DNA from: Mermis nigrescens
Lineage: Eukaryota > Nematoda > Enoplea > Mermithida > Mermithidae
Assembly: GCA_036768485.1 (NCBI GenBank)
Contig: JAVLUZ010000320.1
Coordinates: 310,001-374,000, forward strand
Length of the DNA stretch: 64,000 nt
Reading direction: 5' to 3'
The notes beneath the pieces were generated by a model that was not told the DNA's origin, ran no database searches, and saw nothing but the letters and a program-made list of their open reading frames with translations. This document shows positions 13,101-23,697 of this stretch, piece by piece. The position numbers were made by a program, and so were the translations under genes. Positions within the stretch are counted from its first letter, which is position 1, and each line of letters opens with the position of its first letter.

Positions 13101-13258
13101 TTGTCTAATCATTTTTTTAACATTTCGGGTTTCTTCCTGATCATAACGTTAAGTATTTCTTTCACATTTTTTTAGGTTTAACTGTTGGTCAAGCTAGTTA
13201 TTTACCGGATGAATATAACTCAGGGAATGCAGCTCGACAATATTTACAGTTGTCATGA
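10151..13258 (+). CDS. Harbinger Myb/SANT-like DNA-binding protein (ORF1), 276 aa, 2 exons
   Basis: In Harbinger elements this second protein binds DNA and helps nuclear entry and activity of the transposase. Exon 1 is 10151-10898; exon 2 is 13176-13258 (donor GTAAGT, acceptor TTTTTTAG, phase 1), 831 nt in frame. Residues about 5-75 have the helix pattern of Myb/SANT-like proteins with spaced tryptophans (AWQNVV, KGWQYL, VWPNI). A basic KSKRKR patch (about 161-166) could be a nuclear signal, and about 174-222 is a heptad-rich coiled coil. The ATG at 10151 follows TTTGCAGGTT, which looks like a 3' splice site, so an untranslated upstream exon is possible. Without splicing, the frame would stop three codons past the donor. 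The stop is about 120 bp from the end of the convergent transposase gene. No breaks are seen. Confidence 0.8.
11932..12321. mobile_element. piggyBac-type MITE (390 bp) with TTAA duplications
   Basis: The perfect 15-bp inverted ends CCCTTTATTATGGGC are flanked on both sides by TTAA (11928-11931 and 12322-12325), the piggyBac target site. There is no coding potential. It lies inside the intron of the H1 ORF1 gene. Confidence 0.88.
12890..13100 (+). repeat. Diverged M-related repeat
   Basis: It begins with a head resembling the M family (CATAGGTCAGCAGCAAAAAATTCTG). It continues with a body shared with 16550-16720: a GACCGCC or GTCCGCC block, AAAACGC, and TTAGCATCATTTC. Ends and flanking duplication are not clear. 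It lies in the ORF1 intron of H1. Confidence 0.55.
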
Positions 13259-13377
13259 TTGGTATTTGATTGTATGGAATTTTGCTAAAAAGTGCCGTAG
13301 TTTGTTATCATTTTTGATTCGATTTGTTTGTAAATTTTCATTTATTCCAAGGATTGAACAAATTCAATTTTAAACAT

Positions 13378-16300
13378 TCAAAATAAAGAAATAATTTGTT
13401 GCCTTCTTGTGAAATCATTATGATAAGCAGGATTGTCCGGTTCTTCATCCATTTCAACTTCCAAATTAACGTCTCCTTCCTCGTGAATAAGTTGTAAGGC
13501 AGCATCGTAGTCCTCATCCGAAATTAACATATTGTGTAATGCAACGCAGCATAGGATCACTTTGCAGGCATATTCAGGATTAAGTTGCATTTGTCCGAGC
13601 AAACATCGAAATCTTTGTTTTAAAACGCCAAAGGCACATTCGATTAGTCGTCTGGTACTTTTATGCGCCTTGTTAAATTTTTCCTCCTGGTTCGTTTGGC
13701 AATTGATGATTGGTGTAATGATATAGGCTTTATTAGGATATCCAGAATCGGCCAAAATATAACCACCACCTGAAACGGCAAGCAAGAAATTTTTTTATTT
13801 TGATCACTTTACTCGTATTTCTACATTTTCCTTGCTTTTTAAAATAATTGAATATTTATGTCAAGGGACGACGGGTCGATATTTTTCAAAAGTTCAGATT
13901 AATTTTGAAAACTTATCTTGTTTTTATATTGACAATGAACTTTTGACTATAATATGTATAGTTTATTTTTTTAATCTTGGCAGTTGGTACTACACTACAA
14001 GGGATATATCTTCCTGTGTTTAATGAACTGCCAATTTAAAATAAACAAACTATACAAGCAAGAACTGCATAATTGCAGTTTATCAGAGCGAAACACCGAA
14101 AATTTTTTGAACAGTTGTCATGTTTTGACTAGAAAAATGAGCAATTTTGATTAGAAAATAAAAACTTCATTATTGTAGTTATTCGGTGTGAAGCGCCAAT
14201 CAATTTTGGAAACTATTTTGGGAAATACTTTGGAAAACTGATATCTTTTGCTCATTTCATTGTATAATAATAAAAAAAATTGTCAAAAAAGTACAGATTT
14301 TGCTCAAAAAAGAAAGCAAAATTCTTGAAAATTCACGGAATGTAATTTTTGGCTTTTTAACTTGCGGAATTGCACCATTTTGAAACATTTTCTGCTCAAC
14401 GCGCCAAAATTTGTGAAATTTATGTGCTTAAAATTTTTTTTATGATTTTTGCCAAAACTTTGATAATTTGATAATTAGGCACTAAACGAAAGCTAATTTT
14501 TCACACAGTCATTGCATACTGCGTAAAAAATTTGATTGGATAAGATTGGTTTTATATTCGGCAAGAATTTTTCGAACGGTACAAAATTTTTCGGGACAGC
14601 CTTTGTACAAATACGAAGAAAATATTGACAGTTAGTCACCAAAAAATGATCACGTTTTGGCCTAAAAACGAGAATGGCAAAAATTTTGGCGCTTCGCACT
14701 GAATCAACGATTATTCTTCAGTCTTTAATTTAAACTGTATCAAAAACAATGTTTCACATCAAAATAGTTATTTTTTGTTTAAAAACGATAAAAACAGCAA
14801 CTTTTTTCAGACATGTAAGAGGGAGGGGAGGGGGAAGACCCCAACCCAACCCTCGGCTACTCCCCTCCCCTCTGCCCCCCCCCCTTCGCCCGGCCCCCCT
14901 CCGTAGGAAAAATCCGTTTATACTACTCGTAGGTCAAAATGGCAAATTTTTCAAGATTTTTTGGCGTTTTTTAGGCATTTTTGGCTGTTCACCACCTACC
15001 CCCCCCCGCCCTCCAAAAATGGCCGGTATTCCCCCCACAGCTCCGGGAGCCGTTACATGTCTGACTTTTTTGGCACTTCGTGTCAAGTTTATACTTGCTT
15101 ATTTATTTAAAACAGAACCTGTTTTTGCACTGTTTTAGTATAACAAATTATCGCTTTTTTCAGTGAGAAATTTAGAAAGTCGCAAAATTTTCAGCTTTTA
15201 CGCGTGAAAGGTTTCAATTCACCTTTTTTATCCTAATCGAACTGAAAAAAGTGTACAAGTCAATGAATGTTCGTTTTGTTTGGCAAGACCGAGCGTTATG
15301 TACTAGGGAGCAAAATAAGTGAATACTTTGAAAAATTGTATTTTTTTCATCTTTTATGTTTATTGTAGTTCGATATTTCGAATTAATATCTATAATTAAA
15401 CAAACACGAGAAAAGACACATGAGACATGCAATATTGTTCAGCAAAAATCAATATTTAGCCGAAGTGGTAGATGGTTATATTTGCCAAAAGCTATACTTT
15501 TGATCACTTTTGTTGGAATCGATTTACATTTGGCAAACCTTTGGGTTTAAATTTTTTCCCACACTGTCTGACACAATTTCGTTGCCACCTGATCTAGACA
15601 ACACGGGATTGATCGGACCAAATAACTGATTGCCAGATAGCACGAGTTCGATTTTTTGCACTTTTTGCATAAGCATGGCCAATTTTGTATATTTGCACAT
15701 GAAAGCAGGGGATTTTGTTGGTATCTGTAAATCTCAAAGCCAGTAGTTGAGAAATGATGCAAAATCATTAATTTGCTAACTTTTATGCCATTGTTTGGAT
15801 GAGTAATTTGTTCAAAATTAATTATGTTGATCAAAAGTACGAAAAAACGAACTCGTGATTTTTGGCAATCACTGATTTGGTCCGCTCAATACGACTTTGT
15901 CTAGATACGTGGGCCTCAGAATTTTGTCAGACAGTGTGGTGCAGACTTTACACCCAAACGTTTGGCCATTTTAGTGAGTAATGTGAATCGATACTCACAA
16001 AAGTGATCAAAAATCTAATTTTTAGCATACATAAACATCTACCAGAGTGACCAAACATCGAGCCAGTTCGGCCATATATTGATTTTTCTGAATGATATTG
16101 TATGTACCACATGTCTTTTCATGTTTTTGTTTGATTGTAAATATTAATTCGAAACGTGTTTCTATAGTAAACTAAGTGTACTTTTTTGCTCTGTAGTGAA
16201 CCATATACTGTTTTTGCAGCCTTTACTAACACAGAAATCACTAAAATTCCAAATGAATAGAACACCTCAAAAATACAATAAAAATGTGTATGCTATTGCT

Positions 16301-17712
16301 TTTAGTTTGAAAAACGTTTTTTTCACTGTGCAAAATGTTACAAAGACTTTAATACCTTCTTTTTTGCAAATAAAAGGCACCTTGGACAAAAAACAGTGGG
16401 TACAAAGAAAAATTTCGATGCAAAGGATTTTTTTGCATCTTTACGCAGGTACAACGAGGATCGAAAAAAATAGTAGGTAATGCCATACATGATTACCGTA
16501 ATTAATTGGGTACAAAAACAAGAGCGGGGGAGGGGCGTTGGGTTGGGAGCACACATCGGCAGCAAGAAGTTCTGATAGGGGTCCGCCGAAAAGTTTTCCC
16601 GATCAACGCCTAAAAGTCAGTGAAAACGCAAAATAAGTATTAAAAACGTGTGTTTTTAAGCGTTTCCCGTCACTTAGCATCATTTCCCATCTAAAAATAA
16701 AAAAATTGGGATTTTTTTTTAAAAACTAGGCCAAGAATGGACTTAATGGCATAAAATGTCAGTCTTGTGCACTTCTTTCTTTTTCCCCTTTTTTTCTTTT
16801 TCTTCATTTGTTTTCAAACTTCTGAGGGGGATCCAAACTCCCACCAGATGTCCCCCACTCCTATGTATGTTGGGGACGTTTGACAAATTTTAAAATAGAA
16901 CATTTTGGGCATAAAAGCTCGATTGTTTTGTCTCCAAGTCGTGACTTTCGGTATTAATTCATTAAGAAATGCGGTTCGTGAAAAGTTTTTTTAAGATAAT
17001 GAAACTGGGCGCTGGGCATGAGGAACTCGTACAACAATGTTCACATACCTGGAATAGGTTGCCAATGATTTTCGAATTGTTGTGCCAAAGAACTATTACG
17101 AAATATCCGGGCGTCATGAACCGAACCGGGCCACTTAGAAGACGCATAATAAAATTTCATGTCAGGCCCACAGACGAGCATAACATTTATAGAATGCACA
17201 CCATGACGGTTTAGGTATTGATTTTCATCCATTTTTGGTCGAATAATTTCACAATGGGTCCCATCTACACAACCAATGACGCAAGGTAAATTAGCAATAT
17301 TGTAAAATTTATTGCTGATCGCACGAAAATTTTGGGGCCATTTGATCCATTCTTTAACTACGTTGTCATTAACAGCATCTACAAAATTATGCAATGTTCG
17401 GCAAACAGTTGACTTGTGAACGCCATGCGCATCTCCCACTAACTGAAAATTGCCGTTGGAAGACAAAAACCGCAAAGACAATCGTATTTGTTGCTCCGTA
17501 GATAAAGCAAAATTACGTTTTGTAGGGTGTTCAATAAATTTTGATAAATTATCAACCAAAAAAGCTACATGATCATCCGTCAAACGAAATCTCGAAACAT
17601 TTTCACTGGGGATACGATCAAAGTTTATTCGTGGACGAAAAGTACGTTTTCTTCGCATAAGAGGAGCACGTAAAAGTTCATCATCACTTTCACTAGAGCT
17701 ACCAAACAACAT
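13378..17712 (-). CDS. HARBI1-like PIF/Harbinger transposase, 351 aa, 2 exons
   Basis: A DDE-family transposase. Exon 1 is 17712-17049, exon 2 is 13769-13378, with a 3.3-kb intron (donor GTATGT, acceptor TTTCAG, phase 1); the 1056-nt frame is uninterrupted and close in length to animal HARBI1. An acidic/serine-rich start is followed by a helix-turn-helix region (about 75-115, with GVHKSTVCRTL). Catalytic candidates are D150 (GCVDGTH), D200 (PGSVHDARIF) and E265 (RRLIECAFG); GGYILADSGYP spans the splice junction, which supports the joint. The start codon is within 300 bp of the right end of H1. The intron holds P2, a foldback element and an M-related repeat, so large intronic insertions appear tolerated. 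No disabling change is seen. Confidence 0.92.
14808..15063. mobile_element. P2: short hAT-like MITE with exact 8-bp TSD
   Basis: The ends are CAGACATGTAAG and TTACATGTCTG. ACTTTTTT occurs exactly at 14800-14807 and 15064-15071. The inside is C- and G-run rich and non-coding; the proline-rich open frame across it is a composition artefact. It lies in the transposase intron of H1. Confidence 0.88.
15303..16197. mobile_element. Foldback element, about 0.9 kb, with long diverged arms
   Basis: Two arms of roughly 350 bp are inverted copies of each other with many substitutions. Examples are CACTGTCTGACA in both arms, TTTTGATCACTTTTGT versus its complement near 15985-16010, and ends TACTAGGGAGCAAAA and TTTTTTGCTCTGTAGTG. 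The central spacer of about 200 bp has no gene. The target duplication is unclear, so the superfamily is not assigned (Tc1/mariner-like is possible). It is inside the H1 transposase intron. Confidence 0.8.
16530..16860 (+). repeat. Diverged M-related repeat
   Basis: It contains a CGGCAGCAAGAAGTTCTGA head, a GTCCGCCGAAAAG block and a TTAGCATCATTTCCC motif shared with 12890-13100, then C-rich sequence near CCCCCACTCCTATGTATG. It appears to be an older, related subfamily. It is non-coding. Confidence 0.5.
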
Positions 17713-18189
17713 CGCAAAAATTCAACATAATAGAAAGGACTTATAACAGTTTCATAGGTCTCAAAAGGTTGTTGAACATTTTTGCTTTTTTTCATAAGTA
17801 AATCGCCTATAGACTTATAGACTTATAACTTTTATGCAACGGAATCGAAAAACACTTATGAAAATTCACTTATGAGACACTTATGAATTAATAAGTTATT
17901 ACTTATTTTTTATGCAACAGGATTTTACTTATTTACTTATGAATTCAGTACTTATTACTTTATGAAAAAGTTTTATGCAACAGGGCCCAGGTGTGGTCAT
18001 CAGTATATTCCGTTTAACGTGAGCTAAATCGAATAATCATACGTATGGCACAATATACGCTCATACATGTAACCAGGCACCTAACTGGCTGCCCTAAGAT
18101 AGTTAGCTACATATTAGCAGACATCTATGGACTGGAGCTGGCAATGTACCTACTTATAGTATCTAATAGTAGGCAGGATTAATCATAGG

Positions 18190-19700
18190 TAGCGCGATAG
18201 CGCTACCTATAATATACTTGGCCATCCTTTTTTCTTATATGTTTTTCACAGCGAGTGCGAAATTTGTGTCCCCCCTCACAGCTATAACGGCACACATCTG
18301 AGAGGTGCGGTTTTTTTTTAAAGGTAGATAATAAAAAACTTGGTGCCCCCATTTTTTTCTTGTTTACACTCAATACCGAGCGCGTCGTGAGTGTGTAGTT
18401 TACACCGCAAATTCAAATAATTTGCGGAGGGCCAATTTTTTTTAAAAAATGTTTTCCCCTAATTAGTAGGTTACGAATCTGGTCTTAAAATTTCTTTACA
18501 CTCATTGGTTGTTGCACAGGAGTGTAAATTAGACGTTTTTTTTACAGTTTTCATGTGGCCAAGCATATCTAACTAGTTTTACATTCTATGCAGTCTGATT
18601 GGTTTCAAAATGTAGACAGTTAAAAATCTAGGGGAGACTTTTTTTAATTTTTTTTAAAAGTAATATTCTCGAATTTAGAAGCGGTTTATTGTAAAGAGTC
18701 TGGGACAAAAAAAATTTCCCTGCCATATTCTCCACTTGGTAGACAAAACGTGGTAACTGCCCTTAAAATGTGCCTCGTCTTAGGCGCTACACGTCAAAAT
18801 TTATTTTGTTTCTTTACAATCAATATTGCGTTATTAGTGCAAGTGTAAACTTTACACTGAAAGAATTTTTTCCGCCCATAGCGTCGTGGATGATGAATTT
18901 TTTTTAAATGTTTTCCCTAATTAGCAGGTTACGAATCTGGTCTTTTAAAGTTTTCACACTCATTGGTTGTTGCACAGGAGTGTAAATTAGACGGTTTTTT
19001 ACTGCTTTCATGTGCAAGAGCATATCTAACTCACTTTTACATTCTATGCAGTTCGATTGGTTTCAAAAGGTAGACGGTTATAAAATCTAGGAGAAACTTT
19101 TTTATTTTTTTCTTAAAAAGTAATATTTTCGAATTTAGTTTGTTTGTAAAGAGTCTGAGACAAAAAATATTTTTTCCCTGATATATTCTCCACTTAGTAG
19201 AAAGAACGTGGTAACCATACGTGGGCAGCAAGAAAATTCTGGGGGGGGTAAGATTTTTTTGAAGGTCGAGAAATGGCCTTAAAAATGGTGGTATGGCGAT
19301 AAAAACACCATTTTTCGATGTTTCTCATCAAGCACTATCCATTGGCATCAAAAAATTGCGAAAAAAACGAAAAATTTTCAAAAATTGAATTCTGGGGGGG
19401 TATTTTGATTTCTGGGGGTATTTTTAGTTTCTGGGGGGGGGGTGCATACCCCCCAACCCCCCACGCCCAGGTGTGGTGGTAACTACCTTTAAAATCTGCC
19501 TCGTCCTAAGCGCTACACGTCAAAATTTATTTTGTTTCTTTACAATCAATATTGCGTTAGGTGCAGGTGTAAACTTTACACTGAAAAACTTTTCCGCCCA
19601 GAGCGTCGCGGATGATGAATTTTTTTTAAAATGTTCTCTGTGAGGTACCAGGGATTTAAACTTTACACTCTAGTGCATGAGTAAAAACAGATTTTGTCCA
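18190..19700. repeat. F3: TTTACACT-rich dispersed repeat with internal duplication
   Basis: It begins near a perfect hairpin GGTAGCGC-GATA-GCGCTACC at 18188-18207. It shares its order of blocks with 63019-63780: CCCCCCTCACAGCTATAACGG, TTTACACTCAATACCGAG, and GTAAACTTTACACTG. A unit of about 450 bp (AATTAG..GGTTACGAATCTGG, GTTGTTGCACAGGAGTGTAAA, GTAGACGGTT, CGCTACACGTCAAAATTTATTT) occurs twice, at about 18440-18890 and 18890-19640. The second unit is split by M4. No coding region is seen. Confidence 0.75.
19216..19475 (+). mobile_element. M4: short hAT-like MITE with exact TSD
   Basis: A full M copy from CATACGTGGGCAGC to CCCAGGTGTG. GTGGTAAC is duplicated exactly at 19208-19215 and 19476-19483. 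It interrupts the second unit of F3 and is therefore younger. Confidence 0.93.
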
Positions 19701-20056
19701 AGATTTCTCTGCCAACTTTTTCGTTGCGAGTTAAGATAATTTAAATAGATAAAAATAAAGTAACTCTTAAGGGCTACACGTTGAAGCAACCGCGTTCAAA
19801 AAAAGGTAATATTGAGTTGTTTATGGGGGTGTAAAGTTCGAAATCTGAGGTAGAAAGGGCGAAAAAAACAGGTTTTTTTCGTATTTAATTGGTAAATCAT
19901 ATCAAATATTTTGCGGGACATGCTTACACATACAAACGCAACTACATCGAAGGGCTACAAACTGGCCCAAACCGAATTTATTTACACTCAATGGGGCGTT
20001 CGGTTCAGATTTTTAAAAGTTTACAATGTGTGGACAGTGAAAAATACGTGTTTGTC

Positions 20057-20276
20057 CATATTTTTGTTCGCCACCTCTTAAAAAGTACTTTATTTTTATC
20101 CTATTCGTCCTCTTCCGACTTCTTCACTTCATATTTTTGTTCGCCACCCCTTAGAAAGTACTTTATTTTTTATCCTATTCGACCTCTCCCGACTTCTTCA
20201 CTTCATATTTTTGTTAGCCACCCCTTTAGAAAGTACTTTATTTTTATCCTATTCGACCTCTCCCGACTTCTGAACA
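20057..20276. repeat. Three tandem copies of a 73-74 bp unit
   Basis: Units start at 20057, 20130 and 20204 with CATATTTTTGTTCGCCAC or a close variant, and each continues with AAAGTACTTTATTTTTATCC and CGACTTCT. The open frame running through them is repetitive and probably not a gene. Confidence 0.9.
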
Positions 20277-20289
20277 GTGAAAGTGGAGT

Positions 20290-21600
20290 GTAAATAAATG
20301 CGGTTTGGGCCAGTCGGTAGCCCTTTGATTAGTACGTTTAGTACGTTTTTATGCGCCAAACTTATGTTTGTAAACTTTACACTGAAAAAAATTTTTGGGA
20401 AAAAAAATCGGTCAGTTTTTAAAACAGATGAAAAAAAACGATTGATTGCCCCAGATGTACATTCTTGTGCTCAATTTCTCCATACGCACGTACACGACCG
20501 TTAATCGCAACGCTTAAGCGAGCCGCCCGGGACCACTTTCCCCTAAAAATTATCATATTTTTCATTCCTCTTTCCCACACATATTTTCAATCAAAATCCG
20601 GGATAGGAAAATGGCACTCGGGCTTAATGCGACTTGAGTACGAATTGATATGTGTGTTATCATATCTTACGTGTGTTAAAAGATCATACATATGTGTGTG
20701 TCTCATATTTGTGCCTGTCTCATTTGTACATACCTTTACCGTAAGCTTTTGCCCATAGGCCTATTGTCGTATTCATAGATCCTTTTCATATCTCTTGGTT
20801 CGTGTTGTTACGCCTCTTTTTCCGCGTCAGTTAAAACTGCGTGCGAGCGCAGTTTTGACGGCACTTTAAGATTTTACATTTACAATTAGTTTTTGAGCCT
20901 GAGAGCCTCCGCCAGCTTCCGCGCTGAGCGTATCTTTTTTTCTTTTTCGTCGCCGTACGTGAGCTGACTCCGTAGGTGCCTTTTTATCTGCTTGGCTGCA
21001 GAACTCGTCTGTTAGTTTTCCTGCGTAGTGTGCACGCTTCTTTTTCGCCGTACGCTTTGTTTTCTAATCATTCGTGTTTATGCCAATTGGCATCAGTTGT
21101 TGTATGCCTTTGGCAGGGCTTTGTGCCCTTGTTTAATTACATTGTTTGATTTTACCCGATTAGCGTAACACAACGTCGGCAGCATGTATCCTCCATGCTG
21201 TCGCTTTTTATTGCTTCATAATTTTTCTGTCCAAAAATATTGTGTAAAAATTAATTATTTAATTAACGATGCTGGGCTCGGTTGAATTTCCGTGCTGTTG
21301 AATTCTGTCCTTGTGCTACACTATACTTAGAAACCTATATATTTTCAAGCACCGGAATTCGGTCCAAAACAAGTTAAATAATAATCTTTCTGAGCCCTCA
21401 ATTAGGTTTCCGAGGAACTTACTTTTAATTAGGAACTTAATCTCAAAGGGGTTAAGTAAGTAAGTTTCACTAGGTGCGTGCGTAGAGGGACGGGCTACCT
21501 TTGAATAGGCCGGGCCGCTTACCTCCGAATCGCCGGCTGGTGATCGACCTCCTAAAAAGGGCGGGAACCCCCGTGTGAGCACATAAGCTTGAGATTCGGG
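20290..21600. other. No recognised gene; somewhat higher GC
   Basis: The segment around 20850-21100 and 21470-21590 is richer in GC than its neighbours and contains an inverted pair GTTAAAACTGCGTGCG / CGCAGTTTTGAC near 20832-20858. It could be the remains of an LTR element, but I see no protein pattern, matching LTR pair or primer-binding site. Confidence 0.35.
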
Positions 21601-21615
21601 TTATAAGCGAAGTGA

Positions 21616-22182
21616 ACGTAGCTTGAGTCTACGTTAACACATCTGATATTCATTTGTCCTTGGCCATTGTGGAGACTTAATTTTTTTCATAAATGTTGAT
21701 CGTAATATCAGAATTACGAATCCGACTGAAATTTTCTTTAAACTCTGTGGCTGTGTAAAGTTTACACTGCATATTAACTCAACTCTTGTTCTAGAGTCTT
21801 GCGGAAGCTTAATTTTTTTCAAAATGTTCTACGTACAATCAGAATTGAGAATCTGACTATTAGTTTTCTCTACACCTAGTAGTTGTGTGAAGTGTGCACT
21901 AATCATTTGTTGTTAAAATGTAGTTTATACTACAAATTTATTTTACTTCCAAATCTGAGCGTTAATGTTCCTTACACTTGATATTTGCGTAAAGTTAATG
22001 CTGAAAAACATTGATCTGTTAAAATAATGTAAGGTTGTCTTGTTTGAAAAGGAAAATGCTGATGTTAAGAACAGTATTGTTTTCCGTGTTCTTGGACTGC
22101 TGTCATTATAATGGCATGTTATGTACGTTGTATGTGTTTACTGACTTTGATGTACTCAACCGAAATCCACTAAAAGTGGGTA
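21616..22182. repeat. F1: TTTACACT-type repeat adjoining Y1
   Basis: Diverged units of about 140 bp each contain GTGTAAAGTTTACACTG-like palindromes followed by TTCTACGTA..TCAGAATTACGAATCTGAC. The distal part, with GCTGATGTTAAGAACAGT and TTCTTGGACTGCTGTCATTATAATGGCATGTTA, matches 29590-29660 in the same order. It ends at the Y1 element, as F2 ends at Y3. Confidence 0.7.
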
Positions 22183-22903
22183 CTAGCAAAGAAAAATGCT
22201 CCGATGGAACAAAAAGATGAATATACTTGGAATTGTGGATTATTAAGGATGTAAAGGAGGGATCAGAAAACTTTAACAAAGTCAGTAAAATCTGTTAAAA
22301 TCAGATTCTCTAAGCAACGCAAAAAACGCATATTCTGCGTCAACAGATTAAAATAAATATTTAACCATAAAAATGATTGAAAAAGCAGCACGTTAGTCAT
22401 GCAGCTATGGAAAATGATATTGAGTAACTCAATCCGTCTTCTAAGCCAATTGAATGAAATAATTGGAGACATGGTTGGTTTAAAACAGTAGGAAACGCGT
22501 AAGTTGACTTGAAACAGACTAAATGTAGATACACTAGCATGCCCGAAACGATTGCGTGCACTAATCAATCGGCCCCTGCTTTGCTTGCTAAGTAATGCTC
22601 ATAACAAAATAAAGCAACTTTACAATACCTCTTAGTTTTCATCAATCAGGTGCCACCTAAAAATAACCTTGATAGATTTCGTACACTCTTATCTGAAACT
22701 TCGAACATTATTTAAAAAAGACACTTTTTTAGAGGCCGCAGAATATACATCGATTTTGCGTTGCTTAGAGAAAGTCTGATTTTTAGCAGATTTTGCGACT
22801 TTAGGTAGAGTTTTCCTAGTCCCCTCCTTTTACATCCTTAATAATCCACAATTCCAATTATATTCATCTTTTTTGTTCCATCGGAGCATTTTTTTCTTGC
22901 TAG
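22183..22903. mobile_element. Y1: Tc1/mariner-like inverted-repeat element flanked by TA
   Basis: Inverted ends of about 80 bp start CTAGCAAAGAAAAATGCTCC, and 22815-22903 is the near-perfect complement. TA lies immediately outside both ends (22181-22182 and 22904-22905). The inside has no transposase. Its superfamily assignment rests on TIRs and TA only. Related copies are Y2 (39327-45088, split) and Y3 (about 29709-30146, diverged). Confidence 0.75.
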
Positions 22904-23355
22904 TATTACAAAATGGACGGATACTAAAATGTACTTAAAAAGACGCTACATACATAAATGTTTATGTATCACGCGACTGTTGAATGTAATCTGAGTTGTC
23001 CGTCATACTCCTCCTCTTTAGGACGAATCGTTCCCAAAATTCGAATCATCATTCTACGGGTTGAAAAGTATTTTGATCCAAAAAAAGAAGTAGATTGTAG
23101 AAGTTTAATAAAGTATTGAAAATTATCTTAATGAAAATAATCGGGCGGCGGTTGAGAATCAGTCTGATTGGATCGGGTCAATCTTTCGTCAATACACAAC
23201 GCTGCCTTCGCTAAGTCCGTTGGCAATATCAAGCACATCATGGCTTTTCCTCAGAACAGACGCAATTGGTTAAAGTGGACCGTTTGCATCCGTCCGTCGT
23301 CGTCCAGCTAGCTTTCTGATAATCGCATTATGAGGACGTAGGCGGCGCAGCTCAA

Positions 23356-23517
23356 CATGCACGTAGCCTAGATCAGGGGGGTCCGACACCCCAAAATTAA
23401 AAAAACCGAAAACAGGATTTTACACCTTATTTTGTGCTATTTTTGGCCTTTTTCGGTTTGGTCCCCTAAAAATGGTGTTGGTTCCTCCCCAAAATAGAAG
23501 GGCCAGCTATGTGCCTG
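23356..23517 (-). mobile_element. G1: short hAT-like MITE (CAGGCACGTAGCTGG type)
   Basis: Reverse-oriented copy of the family at 59893-60246 and 62376-62544. The ends are CATGCACGTAGC and GCTATGTGCCTG. The flanks CAGCTCAA (23348-23355) and CAGCTAAA (23518-23525) match at 7 of 8. It is non-coding. Confidence 0.85.
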
Positions 23518-23697
23518 CAGCTAAAACGGGCCTAACCAACGTGGATGAAATTTCGAAGCATTCGTCGGATTTCGACTCAAAATCAGGTCGCCAATTTGGC
23601 ACGCCGATTCGATCTGCTCCGCCAATGCTTCGCCGATCGCATCGCCACTTCTGCTGTTCTTAAGCGCGTTAAGCTGCATCGTAAAGACATCGCCTAG

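Larger units (their letters stand above)
7922..17987. mobile_element. H1: complete PIF/Harbinger transposon (10,066 bp)
   Basis: The terminal inverted repeat is GGCCCTGTTGCATAAAA at both ends. CAG flanks both sides (7919-7921 and 17988-17990), matching the 3-bp duplication typical of PIF/Harbinger. About 170 bp at each end carry extra internal copies of TGTTGCATAAAA and many CATAAGT/ACTTATG heptamers, probable protein-binding sites. The element encodes the two proteins the superfamily needs: a Myb/SANT-like protein on + and a DDE transposase on -, tail to tail. Its size is large because both genes have long introns holding other mobile elements. It is inserted in M3, so it is younger than that copy. 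Confidence 0.93.
7671..17995 (+). mobile_element. M3: short hAT-like MITE split by Harbinger H1
   Basis: The head and body of M3 run 7671-7921. The last bases (CAGGTGTG) appear at 17988-17995 after the 10-kb Harbinger. Joining the two across the Harbinger recreates the normal M end CACGCCCAGGTGTG seen at 19475. The left flank is GTGGCCAT. The right flank GTCAT fits a GTGGTCAT duplication if one GTG of a tandem GTGGTG was lost. Confidence 0.8.

Noticed and set aside
14749..15138. Proline-rich 129-codon open frame
   Set aside because: It runs across the C-rich interior of MITE P2; the composition comes from C runs, not from a protein.
18190..19700. Helitron identity for the F repeat
   Set aside because: A hairpin is present, but no TC 5' end, CTRR 3' end, AT insertion site or Rep/helicase sequence was found.
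19889..20293. 134-codon frame
   Set aside because: It is generated by three tandem 73-bp units; the repeated phrases have no family signature.
20290..21600. Solo LTR or LTR element
   Set aside because: Composition is suggestive, but no second copy, defined ends or short duplication could be seen in the window.
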